NCBI GenBank assembly: GCA_943840615.1
Contig: CALSVI010000003.1
Coordinates: forward strand, 1 to 64,000
Length of the DNA stretch: 64,000 bases
Origin: an uncultured Luminiphilus sp.
GTDB lineage: Bacteria > Pseudomonadota > Gammaproteobacteria > Pseudomonadales > Halieaceae
Direction of reading: 5' to 3'
Shown here piece after piece: positions 28,583-39,400 of this stretch (its first letter is position 1; each line of letters opens with the position of its first letter). A program made the position numbers and the translations under genes. The notes below the pieces were generated by a model, which saw only the letters and a list, made by a program, of their open reading frames with translations, was not told where the DNA came from and did not search any database.

Positions 28583-29461
28583 ATGACGCAAACAGATCAC
28601 CAGACACTATCCGCAGGGCAGGGCAAGGACCCGCGCAAGGATCGGCATGAATTCAACAAGCTGCGTAAGCGGCTGCGGCGACAAGCGGGTAAGGCGATTG
28701 CCGACTTCAACATGATAGAGCCCGACGATCGCATTATGGTGTGTATCTCGGGGGGTAAGGATTCTTACGCGATGCTCGAGTTGCTGATGGCGCTGCGAGA
28801 CAGCGCGCCGATCGACTTCGAGCTCGTTGCGGTAACGCTCGATCAAAAGCAGCCCGGATATCCGGAGGAGGTATTGCCTCAGTATCTCGAGACTCTCGGT
28901 ATTCCGTTTTATATTCTCGAGCGCGATACGTATAGCGTGGTCCGATCAGTCATCCCGGAGGGGAAAACGACCTGTGGTTTGTGCTCCCGCCTGCGGCGCG
29001 GCACGCTGTATGGGTTTGCAGAGCAGATTGGTGCGAGCAAGATCGCCCTGGGACACCACCGAGACGATATCGTCGAGACCTTATTTCTCAATCTGTTTTT
29101 CGGCGGTAAGCTGAAGGCGATGCCGGCAAAGCTGAAAAGTGATGATGGCCGGCACGTTGTGATCCGGCCACTCGCTTACTGCCGGGAATCCGACCTTGAA
29201 GCCTATGCGAGGGTGATGGAGTTCCCCATCATTCCCTGCAATCTATGTGGTACTCAGGAGAATCTGCAGCGCCAGGAGATTAAGCAAATGCTCAAGGGCT
29301 GGGAGCGGGCGTACCCCGGTCGAACAGAGACAATTTTCCGGGCCCTGGGGAATGTTGCCCCCTCACACCTTCTTGATCACGAGCTGTTCGACTTTCAGAG
29401 TCTTAGCGTCGAGGTTGATGACACTCTGGGTCTGCCCGATATCCGGGTTGTCAATCTGTGA
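28583..29461 (+). CDS. ttcA: tRNA 2-thiocytidine(32) synthetase TtcA
   Basis: ATP- and Fe-S-dependent enzyme that thiolates cytidine 32 of certain tRNAs, 292 residues. The PP-loop is SGGKDS at 56-61 and the two CxxC motifs are Cys131/Cys134 (TTCGLCSR) and Cys219/Cys222 (CNLCGTQ), which hold the cluster. The basic N-terminus ([13 protein letters not shown]) is typical. Its TGA overlaps the GTG of ccmA by four bases (GTGA), so the ccm genes appear to be translated from the same message. Confidence 0.95.
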   Translation: MTQTDHQTLSAGQGKDPRKDRHEFNKLRKRLRRQAGKAIADFNMIEPDDRIMVCISGGKDSYAMLELLMALRDSAPIDFELVAVTLDQKQPGYPEEVLPQYLETLGIPFYILERDTYSVVRSVIPEGKTTCGLCSRLRRGTLYGFAEQIGASKIALGHHRDDIVETLFLNLFFGGKLKAMPAKLKSDDGRHVVIRPLAYCRESDLEAYARVMEFPIIPCNLCGTQENLQRQEIKQMLKGWERAYPGRTETIFRALGNVAPSHLLDHELFDFQSLSVEVDDTLGLPDIRVVNL

Positions 29462-30051
29462 CGCTTCTTCAGGCCAGTCAGGTTGGTATTGAGCGAGGAG
29501 ATCGCCAGCTTCTGATCGAGGTCAGTTTTTCCGTGCGCGGGGGGGAAATCTGGCAGCTCGTGGGTGCAAACGGGGTCGGGAAGACGAGTCTTCTCAGAGC
29601 GCTGGCTGGGTTGGCGCGATTGGGCGTGGCGGGCGATATTCAACGCCACGCCAGTGTGCTTTACCTGGGACATGCCTCGGCGCTGAAACTCAGTTTAAGC
29701 GCGTTAGATAATCTGCGGTGTCATCCGGCTTGCGATGTCACGGCGTCGCAGGAGCGGATCGCCTCGGCTCTGGAGAAGGTGAGTCTTGCCGGTTATGAGG
29801 ATCGCCCGGTCGGAGCCTTGTCGGCGGGACAGCAGCGCCGCGTCGCCCTCGCGAGACTACTTCTCAGCGAGGCGCCTTTGTGGTTGCTTGACGAACCCTT
29901 CACCGCGCTGGACGCAGCGGGATGTGATTGGCTGGAAGCGCGTATTCGAGAGCATGTGGAGGCGGGTGGGGCGACCGTTTTCACCAGCCATCAGCCCAGC
30001 CGCTTCGGCGCGCTGCAACAGGACCTGGATCTGACACAGTATGTTGCCTGA
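29458..30051 (+). CDS. ccmA: Heme exporter ATPase CcmA
   Basis: ATP-binding subunit of the CcmABCD complex that releases holo-CcmE during cytochrome c maturation. 197 residues with Walker [11 protein letters not shown] at 36-45, signature LSAGQQRR and Walker [13 protein letters not shown]. The start is GTG inside the ttcA stop (GTGA overlap); the length then matches CcmA homologues. Overlaps ccmB by 11 bases. First gene of the ccm group. Confidence 0.93.
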   Translation: MTLLQASQVGIERGDRQLLIEVSFSVRGGEIWQLVGANGVGKTSLLRALAGLARLGVAGDIQRHASVLYLGHASALKLSLSALDNLRCHPACDVTASQERIASALEKVSLAGYEDRPVGALSAGQQRRVALARLLLSEAPLWLLDEPFTALDAAGCDWLEARIREHVEAGGATVFTSHQPSRFGALQQDLDLTQYVA

Positions 30052-30739
30052 TAGCCCGTTACTCTCGTTACACGCCGCCTTTACCCGGCAGTTTGTCCGG
30101 CATATGCGGTCACTCATGGCCAGTCCGGCCGACGTTGCCAACCCGTTGTTGTTTTTCTTTATGGTGGTCACGCTGTTTCCCCTCGGCCTGGGACCCGACC
30201 CCGACCGCCTCGCTACGATCGCCCCTGGCATTCTGTGGGTGGTCGCACTGTTGGCAAGCCTTATGGTCAGCGCCAAATTATTTGCCTCTGACTTTGAGGA
30301 TGGCAGTTTGGAGCAGCTGGCGCTGGCGCCTTACCCGCTTGCGGTGCTGGTACTGGCAGAGGTGGCAGCGCATTGGCTGACGACCGGGTTTTTACTGGCG
30401 TTGGTATCGCCGCTGTTCGCGATCATGCTGGGTCTGCCCGAGCAGGGCCTGTCCACGCTGGTGGCCAGTTTGCTGTTCGGTACCCTATGCCTGACGCTCA
30501 TTGGTGCGGTGGGTAGTGCGCTGACGGTTAGTATTCGTCGAGGGGGGCTCCTGCTCTCGCTGCTCATTATTCCGCTCAATGTTCCTGTGCTCATTTTTGG
30601 CACGACGGCAGTGACTGAGGCGGTGATTGGCGGTAACCCAGAGAGCTGGCTAGCGTTACTGGCTGGTCTTGCGCTGGGTTCGCTAGCGCTGACTCCGTTG
30701 GCCATTGGTGCTGCACTACGAGTGTCGTTGGACAGTTGA
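30041..30739 (+). CDS. ccmB: Heme exporter membrane subunit CcmB
   Basis: Six-helix inner-membrane subunit paired with CcmA, 232 residues. The N-terminal segment FTRQFVRHMRSLMASPADVANPLLFF (two parts) and FASDFEDGSLEQLAL are family hallmarks. The ATG lies inside the ccmA 3' end. After ccmB there are 76 bases before ccmC, the only real gap within the ccm operon. Confidence 0.94.
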   Translation: MLPDSPLLSLHAAFTRQFVRHMRSLMASPADVANPLLFFFMVVTLFPLGLGPDPDRLATIAPGILWVVALLASLMVSAKLFASDFEDGSLEQLALAPYPLAVLVLAEVAAHWLTTGFLLALVSPLFAIMLGLPEQGLSTLVASLLFGTLCLTLIGAVGSALTVSIRRGGLLLSLLIIPLNVPVLIFGTTAVTEAVIGGNPESWLALLAGLALGSLALTPLAIGAALRVSLDS

Positions 30740-30815
30740 GCGGGTCAGTTGTTCAGGGTCTCAAGCCGGGCGGTAGACGCGTCAACGGCATTGGTTAGGC
30801 GCTATACTAGGGCTC

Positions 30816-31553
30816 ATGTGGACCATCATTCATAAAATGGGCTCGCCGCCTTGGTTCTTCCGGTTCAGTGGAACGCTCGTGCGCTGGCTCTTACCCATCA
30901 CCATCGCTTTGCTGCTGGTGGGTGCGGTTTGGGGCTTGTTAGTCGCGCCGCCAGATTTTCGACAGGGTAATTCCTACCGTATTATTTATATCCACGTCCC
31001 GGCAGCGGTGGTGGCGCTGGCCGGGTATTACGTGATGGCCCTTGCGGGCGCGGTCAGTCTGATCTGGCGGATCAAGATGGCTGACATCACGATGCGGGCA
31101 GCCGCGCCGGTAGGGGCCGTGTTAACGGCGATAGCGCTGGTAACGGGCGCGATCTGGGGCAAGCCGACCTGGGGTGCCTGGTGGGTCTGGGATGCGCGGA
31201 TTACTTCTATGCTGATTTTGTTCTTTCTGTATCTTGGCGTGGTGGCTTTATTTGAGGCCTACGAGAATAAGACCGCGGCAGCGCGCGCTTGTGCGGTGTT
31301 GAGCCTGGTCGGAACGGTCAATATTCCGATCATCTATAAATCGGTCGATTGGTGGTACTCCTTGCATCAGCCCGCTTCGCTAAAATTGACGGGGGAGTCC
31401 GCCATTGACTCGAGCATGCTGTACCCGCTGTTGCTGATGATCTTGGCGTTTTATTGCCTTTTTGCCCTCACGGTATTGCTGAACATGCGCGCTGAGCTGG
31501 TGTGGGCTCACCGCGAATCGAGCTGGTTAAAGCAGTTGGCGGGGGGTGCTTGA
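30816..31553 (+). CDS. ccmC: Heme-handling protein CcmC
   Basis: Six-helix inner-membrane protein of the heme handling family, 245 residues. It places heme on CcmE. The tryptophan-rich periplasmic motif is WGAWWVWDAR, flanked by the heme-ligand histidines (IHVPAAVVAL region and LHQPASL). Its stop shares one base with the ccmD start (TGATG). Confidence 0.94.
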   Translation: MWTIIHKMGSPPWFFRFSGTLVRWLLPITIALLLVGAVWGLLVAPPDFRQGNSYRIIYIHVPAAVVALAGYYVMALAGAVSLIWRIKMADITMRAAAPVGAVLTAIALVTGAIWGKPTWGAWWVWDARITSMLILFFLYLGVVALFEAYENKTAAARACAVLSLVGTVNIPIIYKSVDWWYSLHQPASLKLTGESAIDSSMLYPLLLMILAFYCLFALTVLLNMRAELVWAHRESSWLKQLAGGA

Positions 31554-31759
31554 TGTATTTCGAGTCGCTCTCGGCGATGTGGCATATGGACGGACATGGC
31601 ATTTATGTATGGCTGGCCTATGCGCTCACCGCGATCCCCCTGGCGCTCACAGTGTGGTTGCCCATCAAGCGGATTCGGCAACATTGGCGCTGGCTGGAAG
31701 CGGAGCAAAGGCGAGTGGCTCCGGCCGCTTCACGCACTGTTAATGAGGCAGGGGTTTAA
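31553..31759 (+). CDS. ccmD: CcmD, small heme exporter subunit
   Basis: A 68-residue protein with one membrane helix (VWLAYALTAIPLALTVWL) and the usual N-terminal pattern in which MWHMDGHGIYVWLAY precedes it. CcmD stabilises the CcmC-CcmE contact. The start overlaps the ccmC stop by one base. Conserved position between ccmC and ccmE. Confidence 0.88.
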   Translation: MYFESLSAMWHMDGHGIYVWLAYALTAIPLALTVWLPIKRIRQHWRWLEAEQRRVAPAASRTVNEAGV

Positions 31760-31765
31760 CGAGGC

Positions 31766-32218
31766 ATGCATCCCATTCGAAAACAGCGGCTGGTTCTGGT
31801 CAGTCTGATGGTCGTGCTCTCCAGCGTGGCGATCGGACTCGTGGCGTTTGCGCTCCGAGATAACATCAACCTGTTCTACCCGCCCGCAGATGTGATTGCG
31901 GGTAAAGCGCCGACAGACAGAACGATTCGTCTGGGGGGGATGGTTGTAGAGGGCAGTATTGAGCGCAGTGAGACCGAGCTCGATACCACTTTTTGGGTCA
32001 CAGATTACGAGGCCTCCGTCGCGGTCCGTTACAGCGGCATCCTCCCCGACTTGTTTGCCGAGGGAGAGGGTGTGGTCGCGGAGGGCATGCTCGACGGCGC
32101 CGGTACGCTGGTTGCGACGCAGGTGCTGGCCAAGCACGACGAGAACTATATGCCTCCCGAGGTAGCCGCGGCGCTTGAAGGGAAGATCGCACCTGCCGAC
32201 AGGGCTGCATTGCCATGA
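31766..32218 (+). CDS. ccmE: Periplasmic heme chaperone CcmE
   Basis: Membrane-anchored heme chaperone of 150 residues. One N-terminal helix (10-30) is followed by the OB-fold domain. The heme is bound covalently through His124 in AKHDENYMPPEV, with Tyr128 as the likely iron ligand. Six bases after ccmD, and its stop overlaps the ccmF ATG (ATGA). Confidence 0.94.
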   Translation: MHPIRKQRLVLVSLMVVLSSVAIGLVAFALRDNINLFYPPADVIAGKAPTDRTIRLGGMVVEGSIERSETELDTTFWVTDYEASVAVRYSGILPDLFAEGEGVVAEGMLDGAGTLVATQVLAKHDENYMPPEVAAALEGKIAPADRAALP

Positions 32219-34194
32219 TTCCCGAGCTAGGCCATGTTGCGTTGATTATCGCCTTTGTTTTGGCGATGGGGCTCGCTGTCGTGCCGCTATGGGGCACCCT
32301 GCGACACGATATTGCGGCCATGAACATGGCGCCGTCTTTGGCGCTCGGGGTCACTATATTTGTCGGTATGGCGTTTGCGCTGCTGGCGACCAGTTTTTTA
32401 CAAGACGATTTTTCAGTCGCGGTCGTCGCCGCTAACTCGAACAGCTTGTTGCCACCGATATTCAAGTTTTCGGCGCTATGGGGTAACCACGAGGGCTCGC
32501 TGCTGTTATGGGTGCTCATCCTCTCGGGCTGGATGACCGCAGTCGCCTACTTTAGCCGTGGTCTGCCGCTGGAAATGGTGGCGCGGGTATTAAGCGTAAT
32601 GGGCATGATAGCAGTCGGGTTTCTCGCCTTTTCGCTGCTGACATCCAATCCTTTTGAGCGCCTTTTGCCCAACACTCCGCTCGATGGCAACGATCTTAAT
32701 CCGCTGCTGCAGGATCCGGGATTGATCATTCATCCGCCGCTGCTGTACATGGGATATGTCGGCTTGTCTGTGCCCTTTGCCTTTGCAATCGCTGCGCTGT
32801 TGGGCGGCCGTTTGGACGCGTCCTGGGCGCGCTGGTCCCGGCCTTGGACTAACGTGGCGTGGGGGTTTCTGTCGCTCGGCATTATGCTCGGTAGCTGGTG
32901 GGCGTATTACGAGTTGGGGTGGGGAGGCTGGTGGTTCTGGGACCCCGTTGAAAATGCGTCGTTCATGCCATGGTTAATGGGCACGGCTCTGGTTCACAGC
33001 CTTGCGGCCACAGAAAAGCGCGGCGTCTTCCGCTCGTGGACCGTGCTGCTGGCCATCTTTGCTTTTTCATTGTCATTGCTCGGTACCTTTCTCGTGCGCT
33101 CCGGCGTGCTCACGAGCGTGCATGCGTTCGCGGCTGATCCCGAGCGCGGCTTGTTTATTCTGATTTTTCTCGCCCTGGTGGTAGGAGGGTCTTTACTGCT
33201 GTACGCCTTGCGGGCGCCGTCGGTGGCGAGCCGGGTAAGTTACACCGGGGTCTCCCGTGAGTCGCTGCTGATGATCAATAATCTGGTGTTCACGGTCGCG
33301 ACCGTTGTAGTGTTGCTGGGCACTCTTTTCCCATTGGTGATGGACGCTTTCTCTCTGGGCAAATATTCGGTTGGGCCGCCTTATTTCAACGCCGTATTCG
33401 TGCCGTTGATGGCGCTGGTGATGCCGTTTATGACAGTCGGACCGCTCTCGCGCTGGCGAGAGGACTCGGCGAAGCGCTGGCTGCATGAGCTGCTGATGCC
33501 AGGGGTTGGGGTTCTGGTGGCAGCGCTGGTTCTTGCGTCGCTGGGTAGCGACGGCTTCAATATTTGGATAGCCCTCGCGGTGCTGCTCGCCGGATGGGTG
33601 GCACTGGGTGTGATCAAGGATCTCTGGCGCCGCATTGCCAGCGCGCCAGATGGTGAGCTGAAGTGGCGGCGGCTATCGCCCAGTTTTATGGGCATGACGT
33701 TGGCACATTTGGGTTTTGCAGCGGTAGTGCTGGGTGCGGTTGTTGTGACGCAGGAAAACCAGGAACGGGATCTGCGCATGGCCGTGGGGGACGTTGAAGA
33801 GTTGGGCGGTTATCGGTTTGAACTTCTGCGCCTGGGGCAGCAGGCCGGCCCGAACTACCTTGCGGATCAGGCGGTATTTGAGGTCACGCGCGACGGACAG
33901 ATCATCGCCGGGCTGGTGCCAGAAAAGCGGCGTTATTTTGCCAGCGGTCAGATCATGACCGAGGCCGCGATCGACGCAAGCTTGTGGCGAGATCTTTATA
34001 TCGCATTGGGTGAGCCAATCGGTGAGGATGCCTGGGCAGTGCGTCTGCAATACAAGCCCATGGTTCGCTGGTTGTGGTTGGGGTCGCTGATGATCGGTCT
34101 GGGTGCCTTGGTCACTGTCTTGGATCGTCGTTATCGATCGCAAACGGCGCGCAAGTCTGTGCCGACAGCCGGAGTCGCAGGGCTTGCGAGCTAA
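32215..34194 (+). CDS. ccmF: Heme lyase subunit CcmF
   Basis: Large polytopic protein of 659 residues with about 15 membrane helices that attaches heme to apocytochrome c with CcmH/CcmI. The tryptophan-rich heme-handling motif is GWGGWWFWDPVENASFMPW, and earlier PLLYMGYVGLSVPFAFA is a family block. The length is normal (E. coli 647). Its last bases overlap the probable TTG start of ccmG. Confidence 0.95.
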   Translation: MIPELGHVALIIAFVLAMGLAVVPLWGTLRHDIAAMNMAPSLALGVTIFVGMAFALLATSFLQDDFSVAVVAANSNSLLPPIFKFSALWGNHEGSLLLWVLILSGWMTAVAYFSRGLPLEMVARVLSVMGMIAVGFLAFSLLTSNPFERLLPNTPLDGNDLNPLLQDPGLIIHPPLLYMGYVGLSVPFAFAIAALLGGRLDASWARWSRPWTNVAWGFLSLGIMLGSWWAYYELGWGGWWFWDPVENASFMPWLMGTALVHSLAATEKRGVFRSWTVLLAIFAFSLSLLGTFLVRSGVLTSVHAFAADPERGLFILIFLALVVGGSLLLYALRAPSVASRVSYTGVSRESLLMINNLVFTVATVVVLLGTLFPLVMDAFSLGKYSVGPPYFNAVFVPLMALVMPFMTVGPLSRWREDSAKRWLHELLMPGVGVLVAALVLASLGSDGFNIWIALAVLLAGWVALGVIKDLWRRIASAPDGELKWRRLSPSFMGMTLAHLGFAAVVLGAVVVTQENQERDLRMAVGDVEELGGYRFELLRLGQQAGPNYLADQAVFEVTRDGQIIAGLVPEKRRYFASGQIMTEAAIDASLWRDLYIALGEPIGEDAWAVRLQYKPMVRWLWLGSLMIGLGALVTVLDRRYRSQTARKSVPTAGVAGLAS

Positions 34195-34738
34195 AAAATT
34201 TATTCCGCTAGTCGCGTTTGTGCTCTTAACCGGATTACTGTTCCGCGGATTGTCCATCGATCCGACGGCGCTGCCGGCAGCGCGCTTGGGGCAGCCTTTT
34301 CCCCCCTTCGCGCAGCCTGAGTTATTGAGCGGAGATGAGATTTCAGACGCGGCGCTCACCCCAAAGCCCGCATTGGTCAACGTTTGGGCAACCTGGTGCT
34401 ACTCGTGCCGTGTGGAGCATCCTTATCTATTGTCTCTTGCCGAACAGGGCATTCCCATTTACGGATTAAATTACAAGGACGATTCCGCCAAGGCGCGGGA
34501 TTGGCTCGAGCAGCTCGGTGATCCATACCGACTGAATATCGTTGATGTGGAAGGTTCGGTAGGCCTGGATCTGGGAGTCTATGGGGCACCCGAAACCTAT
34601 GTGCTGGATGCCGATGGATACATTGTCCATCGTCATGTCGGAGTGCTTGATGAGGCGGTGTTTACCCGCGATTTCAGTCGCTGGTTTCCAGTCGACGCAC
34701 TGCCAAAACGGATGCCTGCCATAGGAGTGGGATTATGA
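34184..34738 (+). CDS. ccmG: Thiol:disulfide interchange protein CcmG (DsbE)
   Basis: Membrane-anchored thioredoxin-like protein that keeps apocytochrome CxxCH motifs reduced, 184 residues. One N-terminal helix (5-20), redox motif WCYSC at Cys72/Cys75, and the cis-proline loop GAPETY. No ATG fits: the TTG at 34184 (GGAG about eight bases upstream) puts the helix at the right distance, while the in-frame ATG at 34103 would overlap ccmF by 92 bases. Its stop overlaps the ccmH start (ATGA). Confidence 0.88.
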   Translation: MRAKKFIPLVAFVLLTGLLFRGLSIDPTALPAARLGQPFPPFAQPELLSGDEISDAALTPKPALVNVWATWCYSCRVEHPYLLSLAEQGIPIYGLNYKDDSAKARDWLEQLGDPYRLNIVDVEGSVGLDLGVYGAPETYVLDADGYIVHRHVGVLDEAVFTRDFSRWFPVDALPKRMPAIGVGL

Positions 34739-35211
34739 GCCGATTCGAGACGGTGCTGATCCTCAGTGCCCTATGGTGCCTTCTGGCGGCGTCCTCGGGC
34801 GCTCGGGCGGTGGTCGAGACCTACGAGTTTTCCTCTCAAGATCTGGAAGCGCGCTATCATCTTTTGAGTCAAGAGCTGCGCTGCCCTAAGTGTCAAAATC
34901 AGAATATTGCAGACTCTAACGCGCCGATTGCGCGTGATCTGCGGGTGGTGCTTTTCGAGCAGTTAGAGGCGGGCGCCACAGACGATGAAATCCTCGCCTT
35001 TATGGTCGCCCGGTACGGAGAGTTTGTGCGATATCGACCCGGTGTAGACCGGCAGACTTTATTACTCTGGGCCTCGCCCGGACTGCTTTTGGTGCTGGGG
35101 GCGGCGGGCCTGATAAGGCACTTTAGGCAGCGGAGGGACCGGACACTCGGGCTCCTGACGGATGCGGAGCAAGATCAAATCGAGCAGTTGCTCAGGGAGC
35201 CTCGCGCTTGA
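34735..35211 (+). CDS. ccmH: Cytochrome c maturation protein CcmH
   Basis: Periplasmic thioredoxin-partner of 158 residues with a signal peptide and a C-terminal membrane helix (LLLWASPGLLLVLGAAGLI). The active motif is LRCPKCQNQNIADSNAPIA with Cys50/Cys53, which reduces apocytochrome with CcmG. Short form without the TPR part, which is the separate ccmI that follows and overlaps by four bases. Confidence 0.94.
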   Translation: MSRFETVLILSALWCLLAASSGARAVVETYEFSSQDLEARYHLLSQELRCPKCQNQNIADSNAPIARDLRVVLFEQLEAGATDDEILAFMVARYGEFVRYRPGVDRQTLLLWASPGLLLVLGAAGLIRHFRQRRDRTLGLLTDAEQDQIEQLLREPRA

Positions 35212-36368
35212 GCGACACTTTTCGGCTGGTCGCGACGCTTCTATTGCTGAGTGCAGGCACGCTAGTGGTGCTGTTGCCGAGGCTATGGCAGCGAGGGAGC
35301 ACCCCGGAGACAAACGCGGACTGGCTGCGACTTCGGCAGAGTGAGTTAATAGAGGAAACACCGCAGCTTCGTGAAGAGGCAGCGCTTCGGCTGATCGAAG
35401 AGGGTGGCGTGAGCGAGCCCACCCTGACAGCCCACCGGGCCGTTTACTCGGGGCGGGGACAGCTGCTGGGTGTGCTGGGACTCACAGTCAGTGTCTGGCT
35501 GCTTTATGGGCAGCTCGGCAGCTGGGAAGACGTGCAGATCGCGCAGGAACTTGGGCGTATCGAGCAGTCAGAGCCCGAGGCGGTGCGGGCACTGATCGAG
35601 CGGATCACGGAGCGGGCTGAGGCGCGACCGACCAATGCTGACTACGCCTTGCTGTTGGGAGAGTATTACCTGTCGGGTAATGAGCCGGCCGAGGCGCTCC
35701 GCTATTACGAACGCCTGATCGCAGCGGGCGCCACAGCACCTGAGATTCTCGGCAAGTCGGCACAAGCTGAGTTTCTAGCCTCTAATCGAGTACTGAGTCG
35801 CCGCGCTCGTGCATGGGCCGAGCAGGCGCTGGCGGTTGATCCCACACAGGCTGCCGCGCTGGCCACATTGGGCATGGCCGCTTTCGAGGCGGCGGACTAT
35901 CGGCAGGCAATCGTTTACTGGCAGCGGCTCCGTGATCTTGAAGCGCCCGGATCGCCGGGGCATGAGATGCTGGGGCAGGTGATTGAGCGATCACGTCGGG
36001 AGCTGGGCGAACCGATTGAGCCGATCGTTGTCGCGCCGGGTGTGGTGGTGAAGGTGTCAGTTCCCGAGCGTCAGTCGCCACCGGAGGGCTCGGTGATCTT
36101 CATTTTGGCTCGCCCTGAGGGCGCTAACGCAGGGATGCCTATCGCGGTGGTCCGCACCACTGCAGTTGAGTGGCCACTCACAGTGCGCCTTGACGACGGT
36201 TCTTCGATGGCGGGGCAGCGGCTGTCGGATTTTGCCCGGGTGTCGATCGAAGTGCAGATCTCCCAAAATGGCCAGCCCGGCCGTGACAATGCGCTGCTAT
36301 GGAGTGCGCTCGAGTCGGTTCCGGTGGGCAGCGATGACCCTGTTTTAGTGCAGCTGGCCGCCGATTAA
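35208..36368 (+). CDS. ccmI: Cytochrome c biogenesis TPR protein CcmI
   Basis: A 386-residue protein with two N-terminal membrane helices (9-25 and about 85-105) and a periplasmic TPR region (about 125-260: NADYALLLGEYYLSGNEPAEALRYYERLI in parts, ALATLGMAAFEAADYRQAIVYWQRL). The C-terminal domain (APGVVVKVSVPE onward) is like that of E. coli CcmH C-terminus. It acts as the apocytochrome chaperone. Start TTG/GTG-type: the ORF opens with TTG at 35208, inside the ccmH stop. Last gene of the ccm operon. Confidence 0.9.
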   Translation: MSDTFRLVATLLLLSAGTLVVLLPRLWQRGSTPETNADWLRLRQSELIEETPQLREEAALRLIEEGGVSEPTLTAHRAVYSGRGQLLGVLGLTVSVWLLYGQLGSWEDVQIAQELGRIEQSEPEAVRALIERITERAEARPTNADYALLLGEYYLSGNEPAEALRYYERLIAAGATAPEILGKSAQAEFLASNRVLSRRARAWAEQALAVDPTQAAALATLGMAAFEAADYRQAIVYWQRLRDLEAPGSPGHEMLGQVIERSRRELGEPIEPIVVAPGVVVKVSVPERQSPPEGSVIFILARPEGANAGMPIAVVRTTAVEWPLTVRLDDGSSMAGQRLSDFARVSIEVQISQNGQPGRDNALLWSALESVPVGSDDPVLVQLAAD

Positions 36369-36494
36369 TCCACGAAATTCGCCATCAAACATAGTGTTGT
36401 TGGCCGGAAGTCGATACACTACATGTTGTGTTTTTTGCGCGTTGCTGGGGCAATATGAGCCTCAAAGCGACGCCATCGCTATCCGGAAACAATA

Positions 36495-39400
36495 ATGCGC
36501 CTCAAATCCATCAAATTGGCCGGCTTTAAGTCTTTCGTTGACCCCACCACGGTGCATTTTCCCGGCAACATGTGTGCAGTAGTGGGGCCTAACGGCTGTG
36601 GTAAGTCCAACATCATTGATGCAGTCAGATGGGTGATGGGCGAGAGCTCAGCAAAAACGCTGCGCGGCGAGTCCATGACTGACGTCATTTTTAATGGCAC
36701 GACCAGTCGGCAGCCAGTGAGTCAGGCGTCGATCGAGCTCATATTCGATAATACTCAGGGCAGGGTGGCTGGAGAGTTCGCCGCTTACAACGAGATCTCT
36801 GTGAGGCGCGTCGTCACCAGGCAGGCGCAATCAGAGTATTACCTTAATGGGGCAAAGTGTCGCCGGCGTGATATCACCGACTTGTTTTTGGGAACCGGGC
36901 TGGGGCCCCGGAGTTACGCGATTATTGAGCAGGGAGTGGTCTCCAGGCTAATTGAATCAAAGCCCGAGGAGTTGCGTGTCTTTATCGAAGAGGCGGCGGG
37001 TATTTCGAAATACAAGGAGCGTCGACGGGAAACTGAGAGTCGGATGCGACGCACCACCGAGAATCTTGAGCGCCTCACGGATTTGCGCGATGAATTGCAG
37101 CGAAACCTCTCGCATTTGGATCGGCAGGCCAGGGCGGCAGAGAAGTACGCGGAGCTGAAAGCTGAGGAGCGAACGGTTCAAAGCGAGCTGTTTGCGATTC
37201 AATGGCGGCAGCTCAGTGCCTCGCGAGGTGAGGTCGCCGGAGAAATCGGCGCACTCGATGTTAAGCGGGAGGCCGCCAAAGCCGAAGTTACGCACACGAT
37301 GAGCGAGATTGAGTCGTCGCGAACAGAACAGAGCGCGGCATCAGACGCCTTGAATGCAGCTCAGGAGCAGTTTTACGGCGTCGGCGGAGAGGTTACCCGT
37401 GTTGAGCAGGCCTTGCGCTTTGCGCAAGAGCGGAGAGGAGAGCTGCAGCGAGATCTGGAGCAGACTCGATCCAGCCTTGAGCAGACGCGGCAGGATCTCG
37501 AGACCGACCGGCAAAGACTCAGCGGTTGGCAGGAAGAGCTGGAGCGATCGGAGCCAGCGCTGACGGAGCTCTCGGCATCTTCACGGCTTGCGTCTGAGGC
37601 GCTGACTGCGGCAGACAGTGCAGTGCAAGCTTGGTCTCAGAATTGGGACGGCTTTAATGAGCGTGCTCGCGAGCCCAGTCAAACCGCTGAAGTCCAGCAG
37701 AGCCGCATTGCTTATCTCGAGCAGGTCCTGACCAAGTTGCAGGAGCGTCTGCAGCAGCAGCAGTCGGAGTGGGAGTCTCTATCCTCAACCCCCACTGATG
37801 CGAAGACATCACCGTTGGCGAAAAAAATCGAGCAAGCCGACCTGGCCATGGCGAAGCGGGAGGCCGAATTGGTTGAGCTCAAGGAGGATCTCGCTGGATC
37901 CCATGCGGCGATTGAGCAGGCTCGACGACAGCAGGACGACATCCGATCTGCGATTCAGGAAGCGCGGGGCCATATGGCCTCCCTCACTGCGCTGCAGGAG
38001 GCGGCTTCCGATGATCGGGAGCGCGCTTCATTGAGCGACTGGATTGAAACGGAGTCGCTACATTCCGACGGCACCGTGTATGCCTCGCTAGAGGTAGCGG
38101 CGGGCTGGGAGACGGCGATAGAACAGGTGTTGGGCGAGGCGTTATCGGCGCAGCTGCTGTCCGAGGTCGACGTGCGCGGATTACCCGGCGTCGAGGCATT
38201 GCCATCGGGCGCCTTTGTGGTGGATAACAGTATTGAGTCGCCCGCTGAGGTGCTGGGAACGCTGGCTTCGCATGTAAAAGGCCCCGCTCGCGTGATGAGC
38301 TGGCTGCAGGCTGTCTTGGTGGCTGAGGACCTTGATGAGGCTCAGCGACTGTGCCGGAATTTGACGGCTGGTCAGTCTGTCGTGACTCCCGACGGACATT
38401 GGCTGGGGCCCGGATGGCATCGGCGTCGATCGGGTGCGGATACTGCCGCAGGGATGATCGCGCGGCAGGGGCAGCTAGATAGCCTGAAGGAGGAGTTGGA
38501 CAAAGCCCGAGCCGAGGCTGACCAGGTGGAAAAGACCATCAGTGAGTTGATCAAAGCCCGGGTTGACCTTGAGAAGCAGGCTTCGCAGGCGCAGCAGGCG
38601 CAGCAGGCCGGAGTGAATGAGCGTGCCGAGTGGATTGCCGAGCAGCGCGCTGCTGCCACCAAGGTCGAGCAACAGCTGCAGCGTCGCAATCGACTTAAAG
38701 CGGAGATAGAGGATACCGAGAAGCAATACCAACTGGAGCAGACTCATCTTGGTGAGGCGCGGAAATTACTGTCTGCCTCGCTGGATCAAATGGAGGTCGA
38801 TCGAATTGAGCGCGAGCGGCTGCAAACTGAGCGCGTGTCGGTGACTGAGGCATTGACTCAGAAACGTGACGCGTCGCGTGAGGCGTCAGCTGCTCTGATG
38901 CGCGGTGACCTTCAGAGCCAGAACCTGCAGGCTCAGGTTGCCACGTTGAAACAGAGCATCAGCCGAATGGAGACCCAATTGCGCGACCTGGAATCTCGCG
39001 AGACAGAGCTGACAGGTACATTGCCCATTGGCGATGATCCAGATGCCGAGAATAAGGCGCGATTGGCCGAGCTGCTGGAGCAACGCGTGGTCGCAGAGGC
39101 TGAGCTCAATAGCCAGCGGGCCCGAGTGAGTGATATCGAAGGTAAGTTGCGCGACCTGGATACGTTACGGATGAATCAGGAGCAAGCGGCGCAGGAGATC
39201 CAGTCAGACATCGAACGTTTCCGTTTGCAGGAGGCGGAGACGGCGGTGCGACTGGAGACCCTGTCCGAGGAGATCGCTAAACGGGATGCCGTGCCGCAGG
39301 AGATTGCGGCAGCGCTCCCCGAGGAGGCCACCGAGGCGGAGTGGCAAACCAAAGTAGATCGCGCCGCCGCCCGCATAAACCGGCTTGGGCCGATCAACCT

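Noticed and set aside
30795-30815. TATACT-like -10 just before ccmC suggested an internal ccm promoter
   Set aside because: No acceptable -35 at 16-18 bases; the surrounding genes are tightly packed and a single AT-rich hexamer is weak evidence.
36410-36445. Palindromic ACATGT with flanking CAC/GTG and a T run between ccmI and smc, considered as a terminator
   Set aside because: The arms meet without a loop and have a mismatch, so a stable hairpin is unlikely.
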